In this document: piece by piece, positions 17,702 to 27,202 of the stretch | Position numbering within the stretch: the first letter of the stretch is position 1 | Layout of the letters: the number at the start of each line of letters is the position of its first letter | DNA from: Pyrinomonadaceae bacterium | GTDB lineage: Bacteria; Acidobacteriota; Blastocatellia; Pyrinomonadales; Pyrinomonadaceae | Assembly: GCA_021228405.1 (NCBI GenBank) | Contig: JAJQRF010000003.1 | Location: 337,581-401,580 of the forward strand | Direction: 5' to 3' | Length of the DNA: 64,000 nt | Translations under genes and position numbers: made by a program | Notes under the pieces: generated by a model | Told to the model about the DNA's origin: nothing | Database searches by the model: none | What the model saw: only the letters and a program-made list of their open reading frames with translations

Positions 17702-18883
17702 TTAAAGTTTTTTGACGAATTTGCGGATTCTTTCGAGCGCGGTTTCGATCTGTGTGTATGATTTGCAGTAGGCGATGCGGACGTGATTTTCGCCGCCTTT
17801 GCCGAATGCGCTTCCCGGCACGACGGCGACGCGTTCTTCATTGATAAGTCTTTCCGCGAAGGTTTCGTCGTCCAATCCCGTTTTGGCAATTGACGGGAAA
17901 GTGTAAAACGCGCCTTTCGGCTCAAAGCAATCCAAACCCATTTCATTACAGGCGGAAACGACCAGTTTACGGCGTTTGTTATATTCGGCGTGCATTTCCT
18001 GAACGAAAGGTTCGCCGATTTCGAGCGCATTTAACGCCACGAATTGAGAAATTGTCGGTGCGCTCATCACGTCGTATTGATGAATTTTCCCGAAGGCTTC
18101 CATCAATTCCGCGTTTGCGCAAACATAGCCGACGCGCCAGCCCGTCATCGCATAATCTTTTGAAAACCCGCCGAGCAAAACCGTGCGCTCCTTCATATTC
18201 GGAAGCGCGGAAAAGCAGACGTGTTCCGCGCCGTAAACGAGGCGGTCGTAAATCTCGTCGGAAATGACGAGCAGATCGTGTTTTTCGGCAAGCGCGGCAA
18301 TTTTCAAAGCGTTTTCACGCGAAAGAACCGCACCGGTCGGATTGTTCGGATAGCCGATAAAAATCGCCTTCGTTTTCGGTGTAATGCGCGGTTCGATCTC
18401 TTCCGCCGTGATCTCGAAGTTGTTTTCGGCTTTGCATTGCACGGTCACGGGAATGCCGTCGGCGAATAAAATTTCGGGTTCGTAAGCGACAAAACACGGG
18501 GTCGGAACGATGATCTCGTCGCCCGGATTGCAAATCGCACCGAAAACACAACGCATCGCTTCGCTCACACCGACCGTGATGACGATTTCGCCTTCGGGAT
18601 TATAAGAAACACCGTAAAGATTTTGGAGATGTTCGGCGAGTTTTTCGCGCAGTTCCATCAAGCCCGAATTTGCCGTGTAATTTGTCACGCCGCGCAAAAC
18701 CGAATCGAATCCGGCTTGAAAAAGCGGTTGCGGAGTCGTGAAATCGGGTTCGCCGATGCCGAGCGAGATCACGTCGGGCATTTTCGCGGCAATTCCGAAA
18801 AAGCGGCGGATTCCCGAAGGCTTTACTTTATAAATGCGGTCGGCGATAAAACGATTTTTTTCCGTGGATAATTTCGGTGTCAT
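17702..18883 (-). CDS. PLP-dependent aminotransferase, class I/II (AspC/AraT-like)
   Basis: 393 aa from the ATG at 18883; an in-frame TTG at 18898 would add five residues and neither has a good ribosome-binding site. Fold-type I enzyme: SLGIGEPDFTTP substrate segment, TVGVSEAMRC cofactor loop, GYPNNPTGAVL, SDEIYDRLVYG, and PLP lysine in GGFSKDYAMTGWRVGY. The C-terminal Arg is in NHVRIAYCKSY. Close in pattern to the thermophile-type aspartate/aromatic aminotransferases (subfamily I-gamma). Two such enzymes in 5 kb suggests different substrates. Confidence 0.9.
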   Translation of the reverse strand: MTPKLSTEKNRFIADRIYKVKPSGIRRFFGIAAKMPDVISLGIGEPDFTTPQPLFQAGFDSVLRGVTNYTANSGLMELREKLAEHLQNLYGVSYNPEGEIVITVGVSEAMRCVFGAICNPGDEIIVPTPCFVAYEPEILFADGIPVTVQCKAENNFEITAEEIEPRITPKTKAIFIGYPNNPTGAVLSRENALKIAALAEKHDLLVISDEIYDRLVYGAEHVCFSALPNMKERTVLLGGFSKDYAMTGWRVGYVCANAELMEAFGKIHQYDVMSAPTISQFVALNALEIGEPFVQEMHAEYNKRRKLVVSACNEMGLDCFEPKGAFYTFPSIAKTGLDDETFAERLINEERVAVVPGSAFGKGGENHVRIAYCKSYTQIETALERIRKFVKKL

Positions 18884-19094
18884 AAAAACTATAAGCAATA
18901 ATTTGCGCTTGCATCATTCAAACTGATAGCAAACTAAAAAGCTAGATTGTGCCATACCGTTTGCAGAATTGAAATTTGCCGAAACGGATTTTTCCAAAAA
19001 GCCTTTCGATTCGCAGATTTCGGTAAAATAGTGCTAAAATCCAAGAGTAAGAAAGCTGATTAAATCTTACTCCCAACATATTTATCTGAAATCT

Positions 19095-20156
19095 ATGAAA
19101 TTTTGCCCGACCTGTCAGAGAGAATACGATGAAGAGATTTTGCGTTTTTGTATGAAGGACGGCACGCCTTTGCTCGAAAAAGCCGCGCCGAATTTTATCG
19201 AAATGCCGAGCGAAAGCATTGACTCAGCCGAGGACGATTTCGGCGAAGAAACCATCATCCGCCGCAAACCGCCGACCAATCCGATTCCGCCGCCGCCGCC
19301 CGCGATCGAAGAAACTTATACCAGAAACTCCGCCGAACGTATCGTTATCCCGACGGTTGAAGAACAACGCGATCAGCAGGTCAGAACCAGAAGCGGCGGA
19401 GCGTATCAACCGCCGCCGCCGCCGAAATCGAACACGGCGAAAGTAGTTTTATTGACGATTCTCGGCACGATTTTCGTGCTCGGCGCAGGCGCGGGCGTTT
19501 TTTGGATGTTGCAGAAGGACACGCCGACCGCCACAAATACAAATACAAACACGAATCTTCCGAATATTGACACGAACACGACCACCAATCTCAATATCGG
19601 CAATTTCGATTTCAATACCAACACCAACACGAACATAAACTCGAACGTCAATACAAATCTGAATGCCAATTTGAAAACTCCGACCCCGACTCCGAAACCG
19701 AGCCCGAGTCCGTCGCCAAGCCCGTCGCCGACGGCAAATGCGAACGTCAACGCCAACGTTTCAAACAGCAATATAAACACAAACTCGGCAACTCCGCGCC
19801 CGAGTCCGACCGCTTCGCCGCGCACGTCGCCGACCCCTTTGCGAACGCCGACTCCAAACAGCGCGCCCGCAAATCGTCCCGTCAATTCGGGCGATCTGAT
19901 CGGACGCGCCATAAATCTGCCGAAACCCGCTTATCCTTCGTCGGCACGGGCGGTTCGCGCTTCGGGTTCGGTAATAGTCCAGCTTTCGCTCGACGAAAGC
20001 GGAAGAGTAATTTCAGCCAGAGCAGTGAGCGGTCATCCGCTCCTGCGCTCTTCGGCGGAAGCTTCCGCCCGCCAAGCCAGATTTTCGCCCGTCCGCGTCG
20101 GAAATCAAGCCGTTTCTTCAAACGGAACTCTCGTTTACAACTTCGTCGCCAACTAA
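19095..20156 (+). CDS. Zinc-ribbon membrane protein with Asn/Thr-rich linker and TonB C-terminal domain
   Basis: 353 aa. The N-terminus has a CPTC...FC zinc-ribbon (residues 4-19). A Pro-rich cytoplasmic segment follows, then one transmembrane helix (about residues 115-136). A long low-complexity stretch comes next (about 140-260), first nearly pure Asn/Thr and then Pro-Ser-Thr repeats. Residues about 270-353 form a TonB_C energy-transducing domain (KPAYPSSARAVRASGSV...VISARAVSGHPLLR...ASARQARFSP). The order matches TonB: inner-membrane anchor, periplasm-spanning linker, receptor-contacting domain. No ExbB/ExbD is adjacent. Two TAAAAT hexamers lie at 19024 and 19035, and the leader folds as GAGTAAG...CTTACTC. 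Stop overlaps the convergent DinB-like gene by 4 nt (CTAA). Confidence 0.88.
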   Translation: MKFCPTCQREYDEEILRFCMKDGTPLLEKAAPNFIEMPSESIDSAEDDFGEETIIRRKPPTNPIPPPPPAIEETYTRNSAERIVIPTVEEQRDQQVRTRSGGAYQPPPPPKSNTAKVVLLTILGTIFVLGAGAGVFWMLQKDTPTATNTNTNTNLPNIDTNTTTNLNIGNFDFNTNTNTNINSNVNTNLNANLKTPTPTPKPSPSPSPSPSPTANANVNANVSNSNINTNSATPRPSPTASPRTSPTPLRTPTPNSAPANRPVNSGDLIGRAINLPKPAYPSSARAVRASGSVIVQLSLDESGRVISARAVSGHPLLRSSAEASARQARFSPVRVGNQAVSSNGTLVYNFVAN

Positions 20157-20650
20157 GACACGCCTTTCGACCTGTCCCAGTTTCCCTGCAGTTTTCTGAT
20201 AACTACGATCTGTCCGCCGTGATGCGAATTGTGCTGAAAAATATTTGAAAGCATCGTCGCCCAAGTCCTTTCACTCGATGCGGAAACCGTTTCGTCAAAC
20301 TTTGCCTCGTCCGCCGCTCCGAGCACAACGCGCCATTCATTCATAATCGCTTCAAATCTTGTGATTTCAGTCTGCCAATCCGCATCCGAAACATTCTCCG
20401 CCGCTTCAAACGTCGCGTCGTTGTCGGCTTTCGGATAAACGTAATCGATTCCCTTAAATCTTTCGAGATAAGCAAAATTGTAATAATTCAGATGCGCCAA
20501 AATCTCCCAAATCGAATTGTCGAGATTTTCAGGTTTCCAAGCCGCTTCTTCCGCCGTTAGATTGTTCAGCGTATTTTTCAAAGCGACAAACCAGCCGTTT
20601 TCGTCGTAGGAAATTGCAAATTGTTTTAGAAAAAGTTCTTTCTGCGTCAT
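20153..20650 (-). CDS. DinB-like metalloprotein
   Basis: 165 aa four-helix-bundle protein of the DinB/YfiT superfamily. The putative metal-binding histidines are His in AHLNYYNF (near residue 53) and the pair in HNSHHGGQIVVIR (near 140). Family members include bacillithiol and mycothiol S-transferases, many with unknown substrates. A strong GGGAGG precedes the ATG. Its stop codon shares bases with the stop of the convergent TonB_C gene. Confidence 0.88.
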   Translation of the reverse strand: MTQKELFLKQFAISYDENGWFVALKNTLNNLTAEEAAWKPENLDNSIWEILAHLNYYNFAYLERFKGIDYVYPKADNDATFEAAENVSDADWQTEITRFEAIMNEWRVVLGAADEAKFDETVSASSERTWATMLSNIFQHNSHHGGQIVVIRKLQGNWDRSKGVS

Positions 20651-20678
20651 TTTTTCCTCCCTTTATTCGTAAATAAAT

Positions 20679-20721
20679 GAAAAAGTTCGTCATCGTAATC
20701 AATACAAAGACGAACTTTTTC
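20679..20721 (-). terminator. Terminator of the transketolase operon
   Basis: GAAAAAGTTCGTC (20679-20691) pairs with GACGAACTTTTTC (20709-20721); the minus-strand transcript then runs into U-rich sequence. It lies 19 nt past the tkt stop. Confidence 0.78.
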
Positions 20722-20739
20722 TACTTGCTTATTTGTAAA

Positions 20740-22767
20740 TTATAAAAGTTTCTTTGCCTTTTTGATGACATTTTCGACCGTAAAACCGTAATCGCGGAAA
20801 ACGTCTTCGGCAGGTGCGCTTGCGCCGAATTTATCGACGGTCAAAGTGTCGCCTTCGAGTCCGACGTATTTTGCCCAACCTAATGAAACTCCGGCTTCGA
20901 TTGCCAGACGCGCTTTCACGTTTGACGGCAGAACGGATTCTCTATATTTATCCGATTGTTCGTCGAAAAATTCCCAGCAAGGCATCGAAACAACACGCGT
21001 CGGCGTTCCCGAAGCATTGAGTTTTTCGCGCGCTTCCATCGCCAGTCCGACTTCCGAACCGGTCGCAATGATTATCAATTTCGGCTCGGTTCGCTCGCCT
21101 TTTTTGGTTTCGGCTTCGGCTAAAACATACGCGCCTTTGTGCAAACCTTTAGCATCGGCATATTTTTTGCGGTCGATGACGGCGACTTTTTGCCGCGAAA
21201 AGGCAAACGCGGTCGGTGCGCAATCCCGTTTCAAAGCGGCGCGCCAGGCTTCGCGCGTTTCGTGCGCGTCACACGGACGAATAACGGCAAGGTTCGGAAT
21301 CGCCCGAAGCGCGGCGAGATGTTCGACCGATTGATGAGTCGGTCCGTCTTCGCCGAGTCCGATCGAATCGTGCGTGAAAACGAACAAAACCTGGATGTGC
21401 GAAAGCGCGGCGAGGCGAATCGTCGGACGCATATAATCGGAAAACGTCTGGAAAGTTCCGCCGTATGGAATCACACTTCCATACAAAGCCATTCCGTTCA
21501 TCGCCGCGCCCATCGCGTGTTCGCGGATGCCGTAATGCAGATTTCGACCGTTGTATTTGCCGAATTGGAAATCGGTCGAATCTTTTATCATCGTATTGTT
21601 CGACGGCGCGAGGTCAGCCGAACCGCCGATCAGCTGCGGGATTTTGTCGGCAATCGCGTTGATGATCTCGCCTGAATAAGCGCGGGTCGCTTTGGCTTCA
21701 ACACCGTCGAATTTCGGCAGGGCTTTTTCCCAACCGTCGGGCAATTCGCCGCTTCGCGTGTCCTTCAAAACAGTCCCAAGTTCGGGAAATTCCTTTTCGT
21801 ATTTTTTGACCAAAGCCTCCCAATCTTTTTCCAACTTCGCGCCGTTTTTGACGGCTTCGCGGAAATGCGCCTGAACTTCCTTCGGAATGTAGAAAGTTTT
21901 ATCTTCGGGCATTCCCAAGTTTCGTTTCGTTTCCTTGACAGCTTCTTCGCCCGGCGCGTCCGAGTGGGCTTTCGACGTGCCCTGTTTCGGCATTCCGAAG
22001 CCGATGATCGTTTTCACGCGAATGAGTTTCGGTTTGTCCTTAATTTTTTGTGCTTCTTTGATCGCTTTTTCGATCGCCTTCAGATCGTTTCCGTCTTCGA
22101 CAATCGAAACGTGCCAACCCGCCGCTTCAAAGCGTTGCGTCACATCTTCGGTAAACGCGAGATCGGTCGAACCGTCGATCGTGATATTGTTGTCGTCGTA
22201 AAGATAGATGAGATTGTCGAGTTTTAAATGTCCTGCCAAACTCGCTGATTCGTAACTTATGCCTTCCATCAGATCGCCGTCCGAACAGATGCAGTAAATA
22301 AAATGATCGATGACGGGAAAACCTTTTTTATTAAACAACGCTTCGAGATGCTTTTGCGCGATTCCCATCCCGACACCGTTCGCAAACCCCTGACCCAACG
22401 GTCCGGTCGTGATCTCAACGCCCGGCGTTAAGATATTTTCGGGATGTCCGGGCGTTTTTGAATGAAGCTGACGAAAATTTTTCAGTTCCGAAAGCGGCAG
22501 ATCGTAGCCCGTCAAATGAAGCAAAGAATAGATCAGCATCGAACCGTGTCCGGCGGAGAGCAGAAAGCGGTCGCGGTTGAACCATTTCGGATTTTTCGGA
22601 TTGTGGCGCATAAATTTCGTCCACAAAACATAAGCCGTCGGAGCCATTCCGAGCGGAAGCCCCGGATGCCCCGAATTCGCCTTCTGAATCGCATCGAGCG
22701 ATAAAGTTCTGATCGTATTGATACAAAGTTGGTCTAAATCTGTTTTCGTTTTAGTTGCGGTTGTCAT
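20740..22767 (-). CDS. tkt: Transketolase
   Basis: 675 aa, usual length. Thiamine-diphosphate enzyme that moves two-carbon units between sugar phosphates in the pentose phosphate pathway. The N-terminal ThDP domain has [26 protein letters not shown] and the [12 protein letters not shown] cofactor motif. The pyrimidine-binding domain has [15 protein letters not shown] with the catalytic Glu, and the C-terminal domain has ATGSEVGLA. The GTG/ATG start overlaps the stop of the upstream sugar kinase by 4 nt (ATGA), showing translational coupling in one operon. Confidence 0.97.
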   Translation of the reverse strand: MTTATKTKTDLDQLCINTIRTLSLDAIQKANSGHPGLPLGMAPTAYVLWTKFMRHNPKNPKWFNRDRFLLSAGHGSMLIYSLLHLTGYDLPLSELKNFRQLHSKTPGHPENILTPGVEITTGPLGQGFANGVGMGIAQKHLEALFNKKGFPVIDHFIYCICSDGDLMEGISYESASLAGHLKLDNLIYLYDDNNITIDGSTDLAFTEDVTQRFEAAGWHVSIVEDGNDLKAIEKAIKEAQKIKDKPKLIRVKTIIGFGMPKQGTSKAHSDAPGEEAVKETKRNLGMPEDKTFYIPKEVQAHFREAVKNGAKLEKDWEALVKKYEKEFPELGTVLKDTRSGELPDGWEKALPKFDGVEAKATRAYSGEIINAIADKIPQLIGGSADLAPSNNTMIKDSTDFQFGKYNGRNLHYGIREHAMGAAMNGMALYGSVIPYGGTFQTFSDYMRPTIRLAALSHIQVLFVFTHDSIGLGEDGPTHQSVEHLAALRAIPNLAVIRPCDAHETREAWRAALKRDCAPTAFAFSRQKVAVIDRKKYADAKGLHKGAYVLAEAETKKGERTEPKLIIIATGSEVGLAMEAREKLNASGTPTRVVSMPCWEFFDEQSDKYRESVLPSNVKARLAIEAGVSLGWAKYVGLEGDTLTVDKFGASAPAEDVFRDYGFTVENVIKKAKKLL

Positions 22768-24245
22768 AAATTTTTATTTTCAAAAATTAGATTATAAAAC
22801 TGTTCGTGTCTTGTGCGCGCTTTTTGGTAGATCGCCTTTCGTTTTTTATCAAATTTGAATTCGCGTCCTTTCGGCGTTTCCAGCGTTTCGATGCTTTCTA
22901 TTTTGCCGATTGTTTCGAGCGCAAGCAACACTGCGCCGCGCGAAGATGCTTCGTGCGTGTCGGGCAACGACATATTATGCTGTAAAACGTCGGCGATGAT
23001 CTGCGTCCAGACGGGCGATTCGCGCAGTGCGCCGCCCGACGCGATGATCGTTTTCAGTTTGCAGACTGAATTGATCTGGTCGTAAATTTCGGCGAAACGA
23101 TACGCGACGGCTTCGAGCGCGGCTTGAACGATGTCGATCGTGTCGGTCGCGGATTTCAATCCCAGAACCGCGCCGTGCGCTGTTTCGTGATAGCCCGTCG
23201 AGCGTTCGCCCGCGAGAAACGGCAGAAACGTCAAACCGTGCGCGTCGGGTTCGCGTTTTTCTATCTCGTCTTCGGTGCAATCGTCGTCGTCGGTCAGGCG
23301 AAAATTATCCTTCAGCCAACGGTAAAGCCCGCCGCCGTCCGACAATGCGCCGCCCATAATCACGCGTTTGCGGTCGATCCGGTAACACCACAAGCCGCTC
23401 GGAATCCGCTTCGGCGCATCGCCCTGAAATGCCACGCGCATCGCGCCCGAAGTTCCGATCATCAGCGCGGCTTTGTCTTTTCGCACACAGCCCGCGCCGA
23501 TATTGTTTGCCGCGCCGTCGCCGATTGCGAGAAACCATTTGGCGTTTTTCAGCCTCGCCCAACGCTTTTGATATTTGGAACTCAGTTGAAATGTCTGTGC
23601 GTCCGTTTGGACGATTTCGGGCAGGTTTTCTTTTTTCAATTTGAGAAATTTCAACAATTCCACGTCCCAATCGTTTGCGCGAATGTCGAAAATTCCTGTC
23701 GCCGAAGCCATCGAAACACTCGAAACCGCTTCGCCGAAAAGTTTCAGCGCGACGAAATCGCTGAACGAGAGCCATTTGTCGGTTCGTTTGAAAACTTCGG
23801 CAGATTCCTTTTTCAACCAAAGAAGTTTTGCCGTCCAAAAGCTCGAATGGAAACGCGCGCCGGTGCGGTTATGGATTTCCGCTTCGTTCAGTTTTTCCCT
23901 TAAATGAGAAACATATTTTCTACTGCGCGTATCCGCCCAACCGAAAACCTTCGTCGTCGGTTTGCTTTTTTTGTCAACTCCGACCAGGCTGTGCCAGAAC
24001 GACGAAGCGGCGACATATTCGATCTCGCCTTTTATTTTTGCGGATTTTTTCAAAACGTCTTCGATTGCCGTTTCGATCTGTTTGAAGGCTTCGGGAGCGT
24101 CGATCTCCGCGCCGCCGTCTTCGGTCGCGGTCAGAGTTCGTTCGTTTTTAACGAAACTTTCGGGCAAAACATTGCCTTTTGCGTCATAAAGCGCGGCGCG
24201 CACGCTCGAAGTTCCGATGTCTAAGGCTAAGATCAGAGATTTCAT
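22764..24245 (-). CDS. FGGY-family carbohydrate kinase (gluconokinase- or xylulokinase-like)
   Basis: 493 aa. ASKHA-fold sugar kinase. The N-terminal ATPase motif is [18 protein letters not shown] (residue 4 on). Catalytic Asp is in a later GWADTRS or SFSDFVA region, and the second phosphate motif is [25 protein letters not shown] and [20 protein letters not shown] complete the FGGY C-terminal domain. Translational coupling with transketolase supports a substrate entering the pentose phosphate pathway (gluconate, xylulose or ribulose). Which one is not decided by sequence. Confidence 0.88.
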   Translation of the reverse strand: MKSLILALDIGTSSVRAALYDAKGNVLPESFVKNERTLTATEDGGAEIDAPEAFKQIETAIEDVLKKSAKIKGEIEYVAASSFWHSLVGVDKKSKPTTKVFGWADTRSRKYVSHLREKLNEAEIHNRTGARFHSSFWTAKLLWLKKESAEVFKRTDKWLSFSDFVALKLFGEAVSSVSMASATGIFDIRANDWDVELLKFLKLKKENLPEIVQTDAQTFQLSSKYQKRWARLKNAKWFLAIGDGAANNIGAGCVRKDKAALMIGTSGAMRVAFQGDAPKRIPSGLWCYRIDRKRVIMGGALSDGGGLYRWLKDNFRLTDDDDCTEDEIEKREPDAHGLTFLPFLAGERSTGYHETAHGAVLGLKSATDTIDIVQAALEAVAYRFAEIYDQINSVCKLKTIIASGGALRESPVWTQIIADVLQHNMSLPDTHEASSRGAVLLALETIGKIESIETLETPKGREFKFDKKRKAIYQKARTRHEQFYNLIFENKNL

Positions 24246-24429
24246 TTTTCCGTAAAATTAACGTCAAGTTTAAATGAAAAACCGCCGCGAAGAAAGAACG
24301 ATTTTTCAAATAATGCCTTGAAAACCTTTTTAGGTTAAGATATGGCTGACGAACTCGAAGTAAATATTATTAAATTCATTTTCTTTATCCGTGTTCATTT
24401 GCGGATAATTTTTCGGAGGTTTGAACGAG

Positions 24430-25266
24430 ATGAAATATTGCCGGAATTGCGGAAATGAAAACGCCGACACGATGAGCTTTTGCGGGCAATGCGGCGGGCG
24501 TTTTTCCGAACCGCACCCAGCGACGTGGAACCAGGGCGACATTCCGACGGCTTCGTTTGGCGAAACGCCGACGACGGTGCGCCCGCGAAACGTGGAAACG
24601 GAAACGTTTCAGCGTAATTTTTCCGCTTCCGTGCCGCCCAAAAGCAACAAAAAACTGTTCATCGTTTTCGGCGGCATCGCGGCTCTGGTCATTTTGCTCG
24701 GCGGTGTGGTGATTTTCGGTGCTTTGTTCGTATTTTTGCAGAAACCGTCCGATCCGGGTCAGCCGCAAGTCCCGCTTCGTGCGAACAATAATTCCGTCGT
24801 GCCGAATGTTTCAAAGCCGCCCGAAGCTCCGCAGGTTTCCTTTACCCCGCCGACCGAACCGACCAGAAATGGAAATTTTACGGTTTATGCGAATGCGGGT
24901 TGGCAATTGTCCGACATCGACACGGTTTCGCGGGAAACTTTTACGACTTCCGTGGTCGGAAAGATCGATCTCGACGGCATCAAAACGGGCGTTTCGTCAA
25001 GCGGCGTGAACGATGCGAAAACGAAATCGCGCCGTCTTTATCCCGAATATCCGACGGGCGCGCTCCTGATGCGGACGCGTTATGCGGACGGAAAGTTTTC
25101 AAATATTGCGGCGGTCACGGCGGGAAGCGCGACGGGACAATGGCAAAATTATCCCGGCGAACGCGGAAAGATAGAATTTTGCATCAACGACAACACGCCC
25201 GAAAAAAACGGCGGACAATTTACGGTCACAGTTAATTTTATCGACGCACCGAAAGACGCAAAATAA
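24430..25266 (+). CDS. Zinc-ribbon, single-span membrane protein with LecA (PA-IL)-like domain
   Basis: 278 aa from the ATG at 24430, preceded by GGAGG. Residues 3-22 are a zinc-ribbon with two C-x-x-C pairs (CRNC, CGQC). A transmembrane helix spans about 78-103 (FIVFGGIAALVILLGGVVIF). After a Pro-rich spacer, residues about 145-273 resemble the galactose-binding lectin PA-IL: VYANAGWQLSDID, TGALLMRTR, IEFCINDNTPEKNGGQFTVTV match PA-IL strands around the calcium/sugar site. The similarity is by eye. Inferred topology is cytoplasmic zinc-ribbon and external sugar-binding domain. Not in an operon; a repeat array follows. Confidence 0.75.
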   Translation: MKYCRNCGNENADTMSFCGQCGGRFSEPHPATWNQGDIPTASFGETPTTVRPRNVETETFQRNFSASVPPKSNKKLFIVFGGIAALVILLGGVVIFGALFVFLQKPSDPGQPQVPLRANNNSVVPNVSKPPEAPQVSFTPPTEPTRNGNFTVYANAGWQLSDIDTVSRETFTTSVVGKIDLDGIKTGVSSSGVNDAKTKSRRLYPEYPTGALLMRTRYADGKFSNIAAVTAGSATGQWQNYPGERGKIEFCINDNTPEKNGGQFTVTVNFIDAPKDAK

Positions 25267-25363
25267 ACGAATTTACAATTTTCGGGAACGCGTTTGATTG
25301 AAAAATCGGCGCGAAACGGCTTTTCCGCCGCGCTTTTTCTTCTGACGGAAGGGTAAAACATCT

Positions 25364-25613
25364 TGCTAATTGCGACGAACACCTTGCAAGTAACGCCAAA
25401 CAGTTTGCAGATACCTCCGAACGGCTTGCAAGTGTCGTGGTGCGCCGCGCAAGTGCCTCGGTGCGGACTGCAAGTGCCGTGGTGCGGACTGCAAGTGCCT
25501 CGGTGCGCGTTTTTTTGTCGTGGTGCGGCTTGCAAGTGCCTCGGTGCGGATTGCAAGTGCCGTGGTGCGGCGTTTAGCGTCGTGGTGCGGGATTTATTTA
25601 ACGCGGTGCGGAC
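25364..25613. repeat. 21-bp tandem repeat array 2 (12 units)
   Basis: Twelve units, all 21 bp except two of 20 bp. The TGCAAG-type core starts at 25364, 25385, 25406, 25427, 25448, 25469, 25490, 25531 and 25552, with degenerate units at 25511, 25573 and 25593. A unit reads TGCAAGTGCC-(GTG/TCG)-GTGCGG plus two or three variable bases. The first three units are strongly diverged, the inner ones nearly alike. Frames run open through it only because 21 is a multiple of three; nothing suggests a protein. The rest of the 25267-25678 gap holds no gene. Confidence 0.92.
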
Positions 25614-25678
25614 ATAAATCGGCGCAAACACACCAAATCAATGTGCCTGCGCCGATATATCGAACTGAATTCCAAAAA

Positions 25679-25981
25679 TTACTTCCCGCCGAAGGTTTTT
25701 TTGAACCACCAGCGCAAGCCCACGAAAAGAAATCGGTAATCCTTCAGAAATTCGGGCGGTTTTCCTTCAAAATAATGCCCGATAAACTGGAAAATCCAGC
25801 CGACGACAAACAATCCGAGCGCGATGCGCCAAAATCCTGCGACAAAGAACGAAACCGGAATCAGCAACAGCGAAACCGCGATCATCGGAATCCCGATCTT
25901 ATGCGTCAACTGATTGATCGGATGCTGATGCGATTCGGAATATTCCTCGATCCATTCATCCCAACTTTTTCCGCCCATCAT
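25679..25981 (-). CDS. Mpo1-like (DUF962) membrane protein
   Basis: 100 aa, full length for short bacterial DUF962 proteins. Begins W-DEWIEEYSESHQHPINQLTHKIGIP, holding the family's conserved His residues. Two hydrophobic segments follow (about residues 34-50 and 53-68), then GHYFEGKPPEF and a basic end. Yeast Mpo1 of this family is an iron-dependent dioxygenase that shortens 2-hydroxy fatty acids; bacterial roles are mostly untested. A GGAG lies about 10 nt before the start. Confidence 0.85.
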   Translation of the reverse strand: MMGGKSWDEWIEEYSESHQHPINQLTHKIGIPMIAVSLLLIPVSFFVAGFWRIALGLFVVGWIFQFIGHYFEGKPPEFLKDYRFLFVGLRWWFKKTFGGK

Positions 25982-26045
25982 AGATTTTTTTCTCCTTTTC
26001 GATTTTCCGCGATTTTACAACGAAATCGGTTTCCGGGCAATTATT

Positions 26046-26714
26046 TTAACCGCAACAGTACGAAACGGAAATATTCGTATTTTGCAAAGGATTTATTTTT
26101 TTCTTTTCTTCCCAACTTAAATCCGAGTTCCACCACTGTTTATACGCGGGAATGACAATCGGAGCGGCTTTTTCGTCAAACCATTTTCGATAATCTTCGA
26201 CGGTGGTAAATTTCGGAAGTTCGACACTTTCACGTGAAAACCCAACCGAGCCTTTGCCGAGATGTTTATTGCTCCGAACTTCTTCGAGAAGCATAAGTTT
26301 TCCGCCGATATTCTTCTCGTCTTCCAACTGCTTTACTAAAGTTTCGACAATTTTCGGTTTGACATCCTCTTGAAGATTTTCAAAATACCCGATTCGATGA
26401 CTTTCAGCGTGTAAAACATACAGACCAACAATGGCTGAAATTTCATCCCTATCATTTGAATTTGAAATTTTATCGATCAGAAATTCGCTTACCTCGGTAG
26501 GAAGATAATTGTTATGAATATCTCTGCGGGCAGGAGAATAGAAATCGAGAAAAACTTTTTTCGACGGAGTTATTTCATAAACTACCTTGAATATTGCAAC
26601 ATTTACCGGATGCTGGGGAAAAAACCACAAAAATACGCATCCGACGGCTAAAGAAAAGAACAAAAATATCGAAATGAGAACGGTTAAAAATATTCTGAAT
26701 TTTGAGCGGAACAT
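26046..26714 (-). CDS. Hypothetical protein with N-terminal membrane anchor
   Basis: 222 aa, not recognised. A single strongly hydrophobic segment (about residues 8-32) is a signal anchor, so the rest is outside the cytoplasm. The remainder is mostly helical and charged, with a region (about 75-150) that could be HEAT-like helical pairs, and it ends in SVSYCCG with adjacent cysteines. It starts 4 nt after the folA stop codon, so it is probably co-transcribed with folA, but nothing links the functions. Confidence 0.7.
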   Translation of the reverse strand: MFRSKFRIFLTVLISIFLFFSLAVGCVFLWFFPQHPVNVAIFKVVYEITPSKKVFLDFYSPARRDIHNNYLPTEVSEFLIDKISNSNDRDEISAIVGLYVLHAESHRIGYFENLQEDVKPKIVETLVKQLEDEKNIGGKLMLLEEVRSNKHLGKGSVGFSRESVELPKFTTVEDYRKWFDEKAAPIVIPAYKQWWNSDLSWEEKKKINPLQNTNISVSYCCG

Positions 26715-26718
26715 CTTT

Positions 26719-27195
26719 TTACTTCCTTTGAAAAGCTTTCACGAACAGAACGTCGGCAAGTTGCATTTTATCCGTTAAATTAAAATTCTCCAAAAAATCG
26801 TGCGGCATAAACGCGTCGGCATCTGCGACCGATTCGGGAATTTCCGTGACCAACCATTTTTCGATCACGTCGGCAAAATTTTTATAAGTTTCCGCGCCGC
26901 CGATGATATACAGATCGCAGTTCAAATATTTCGCCAACGCGAGAACTTCTTCACGGCTTCGCACAAGCAAAACATTCGGCTGATGTGCGAGCGAATTTGA
27001 ACGCGAAAGCACGATATTCAAACGCTTCGGCAAGGGCTTGCCGATCGATTTCCACGTATTGAATCCCATCACGACCGCGTTTTGAAGCGTCGTTTCCTTG
27101 AAAAATTTCAAATCCGCCGAATAATGCCAGGGCAGTTTGCCGTCCTTTCCGATCGCAAAATTTTGCGCGATTGCCACAATTCCGATTATTGACAT
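26719..27195 (-). CDS. folA: Dihydrofolate reductase
   Basis: 158 aa. Reduces dihydrofolate to tetrahydrofolate with NADPH. Starts SIIGIVAIAQNFAIGKDGKLPWHYSAD, where the loop and Trp are typical and the catalytic acid is the Asp after HYSA. NADPH-binding segments are VVMGFNTWKSIGKPLP and LYIIGGAETYKNF. Thymidylate synthase, its usual neighbour, is not present here. First gene of a probable two-gene unit with the anchored hypothetical protein. Confidence 0.95.
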   Translation of the reverse strand: MSIIGIVAIAQNFAIGKDGKLPWHYSADLKFFKETTLQNAVVMGFNTWKSIGKPLPKRLNIVLSRSNSLAHQPNVLLVRSREEVLALAKYLNCDLYIIGGAETYKNFADVIEKWLVTEIPESVADADAFMPHDFLENFNLTDKMQLADVLFVKAFQRK

Positions 27196-27202
27196 AGTGA
27201 AA

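Noticed and set aside
19406-19912. Val/Phe-rich minus-strand frame
   Set aside because: Antisense of the Asn/Thr and Pro-rich linker of the TonB_C protein.
25149-25631. Minus-strand 160-residue frame over array 2
   Set aside because: It is open only because the repeat period is a multiple of three. It runs into the antisense of the LecA-like gene and has no start signal.
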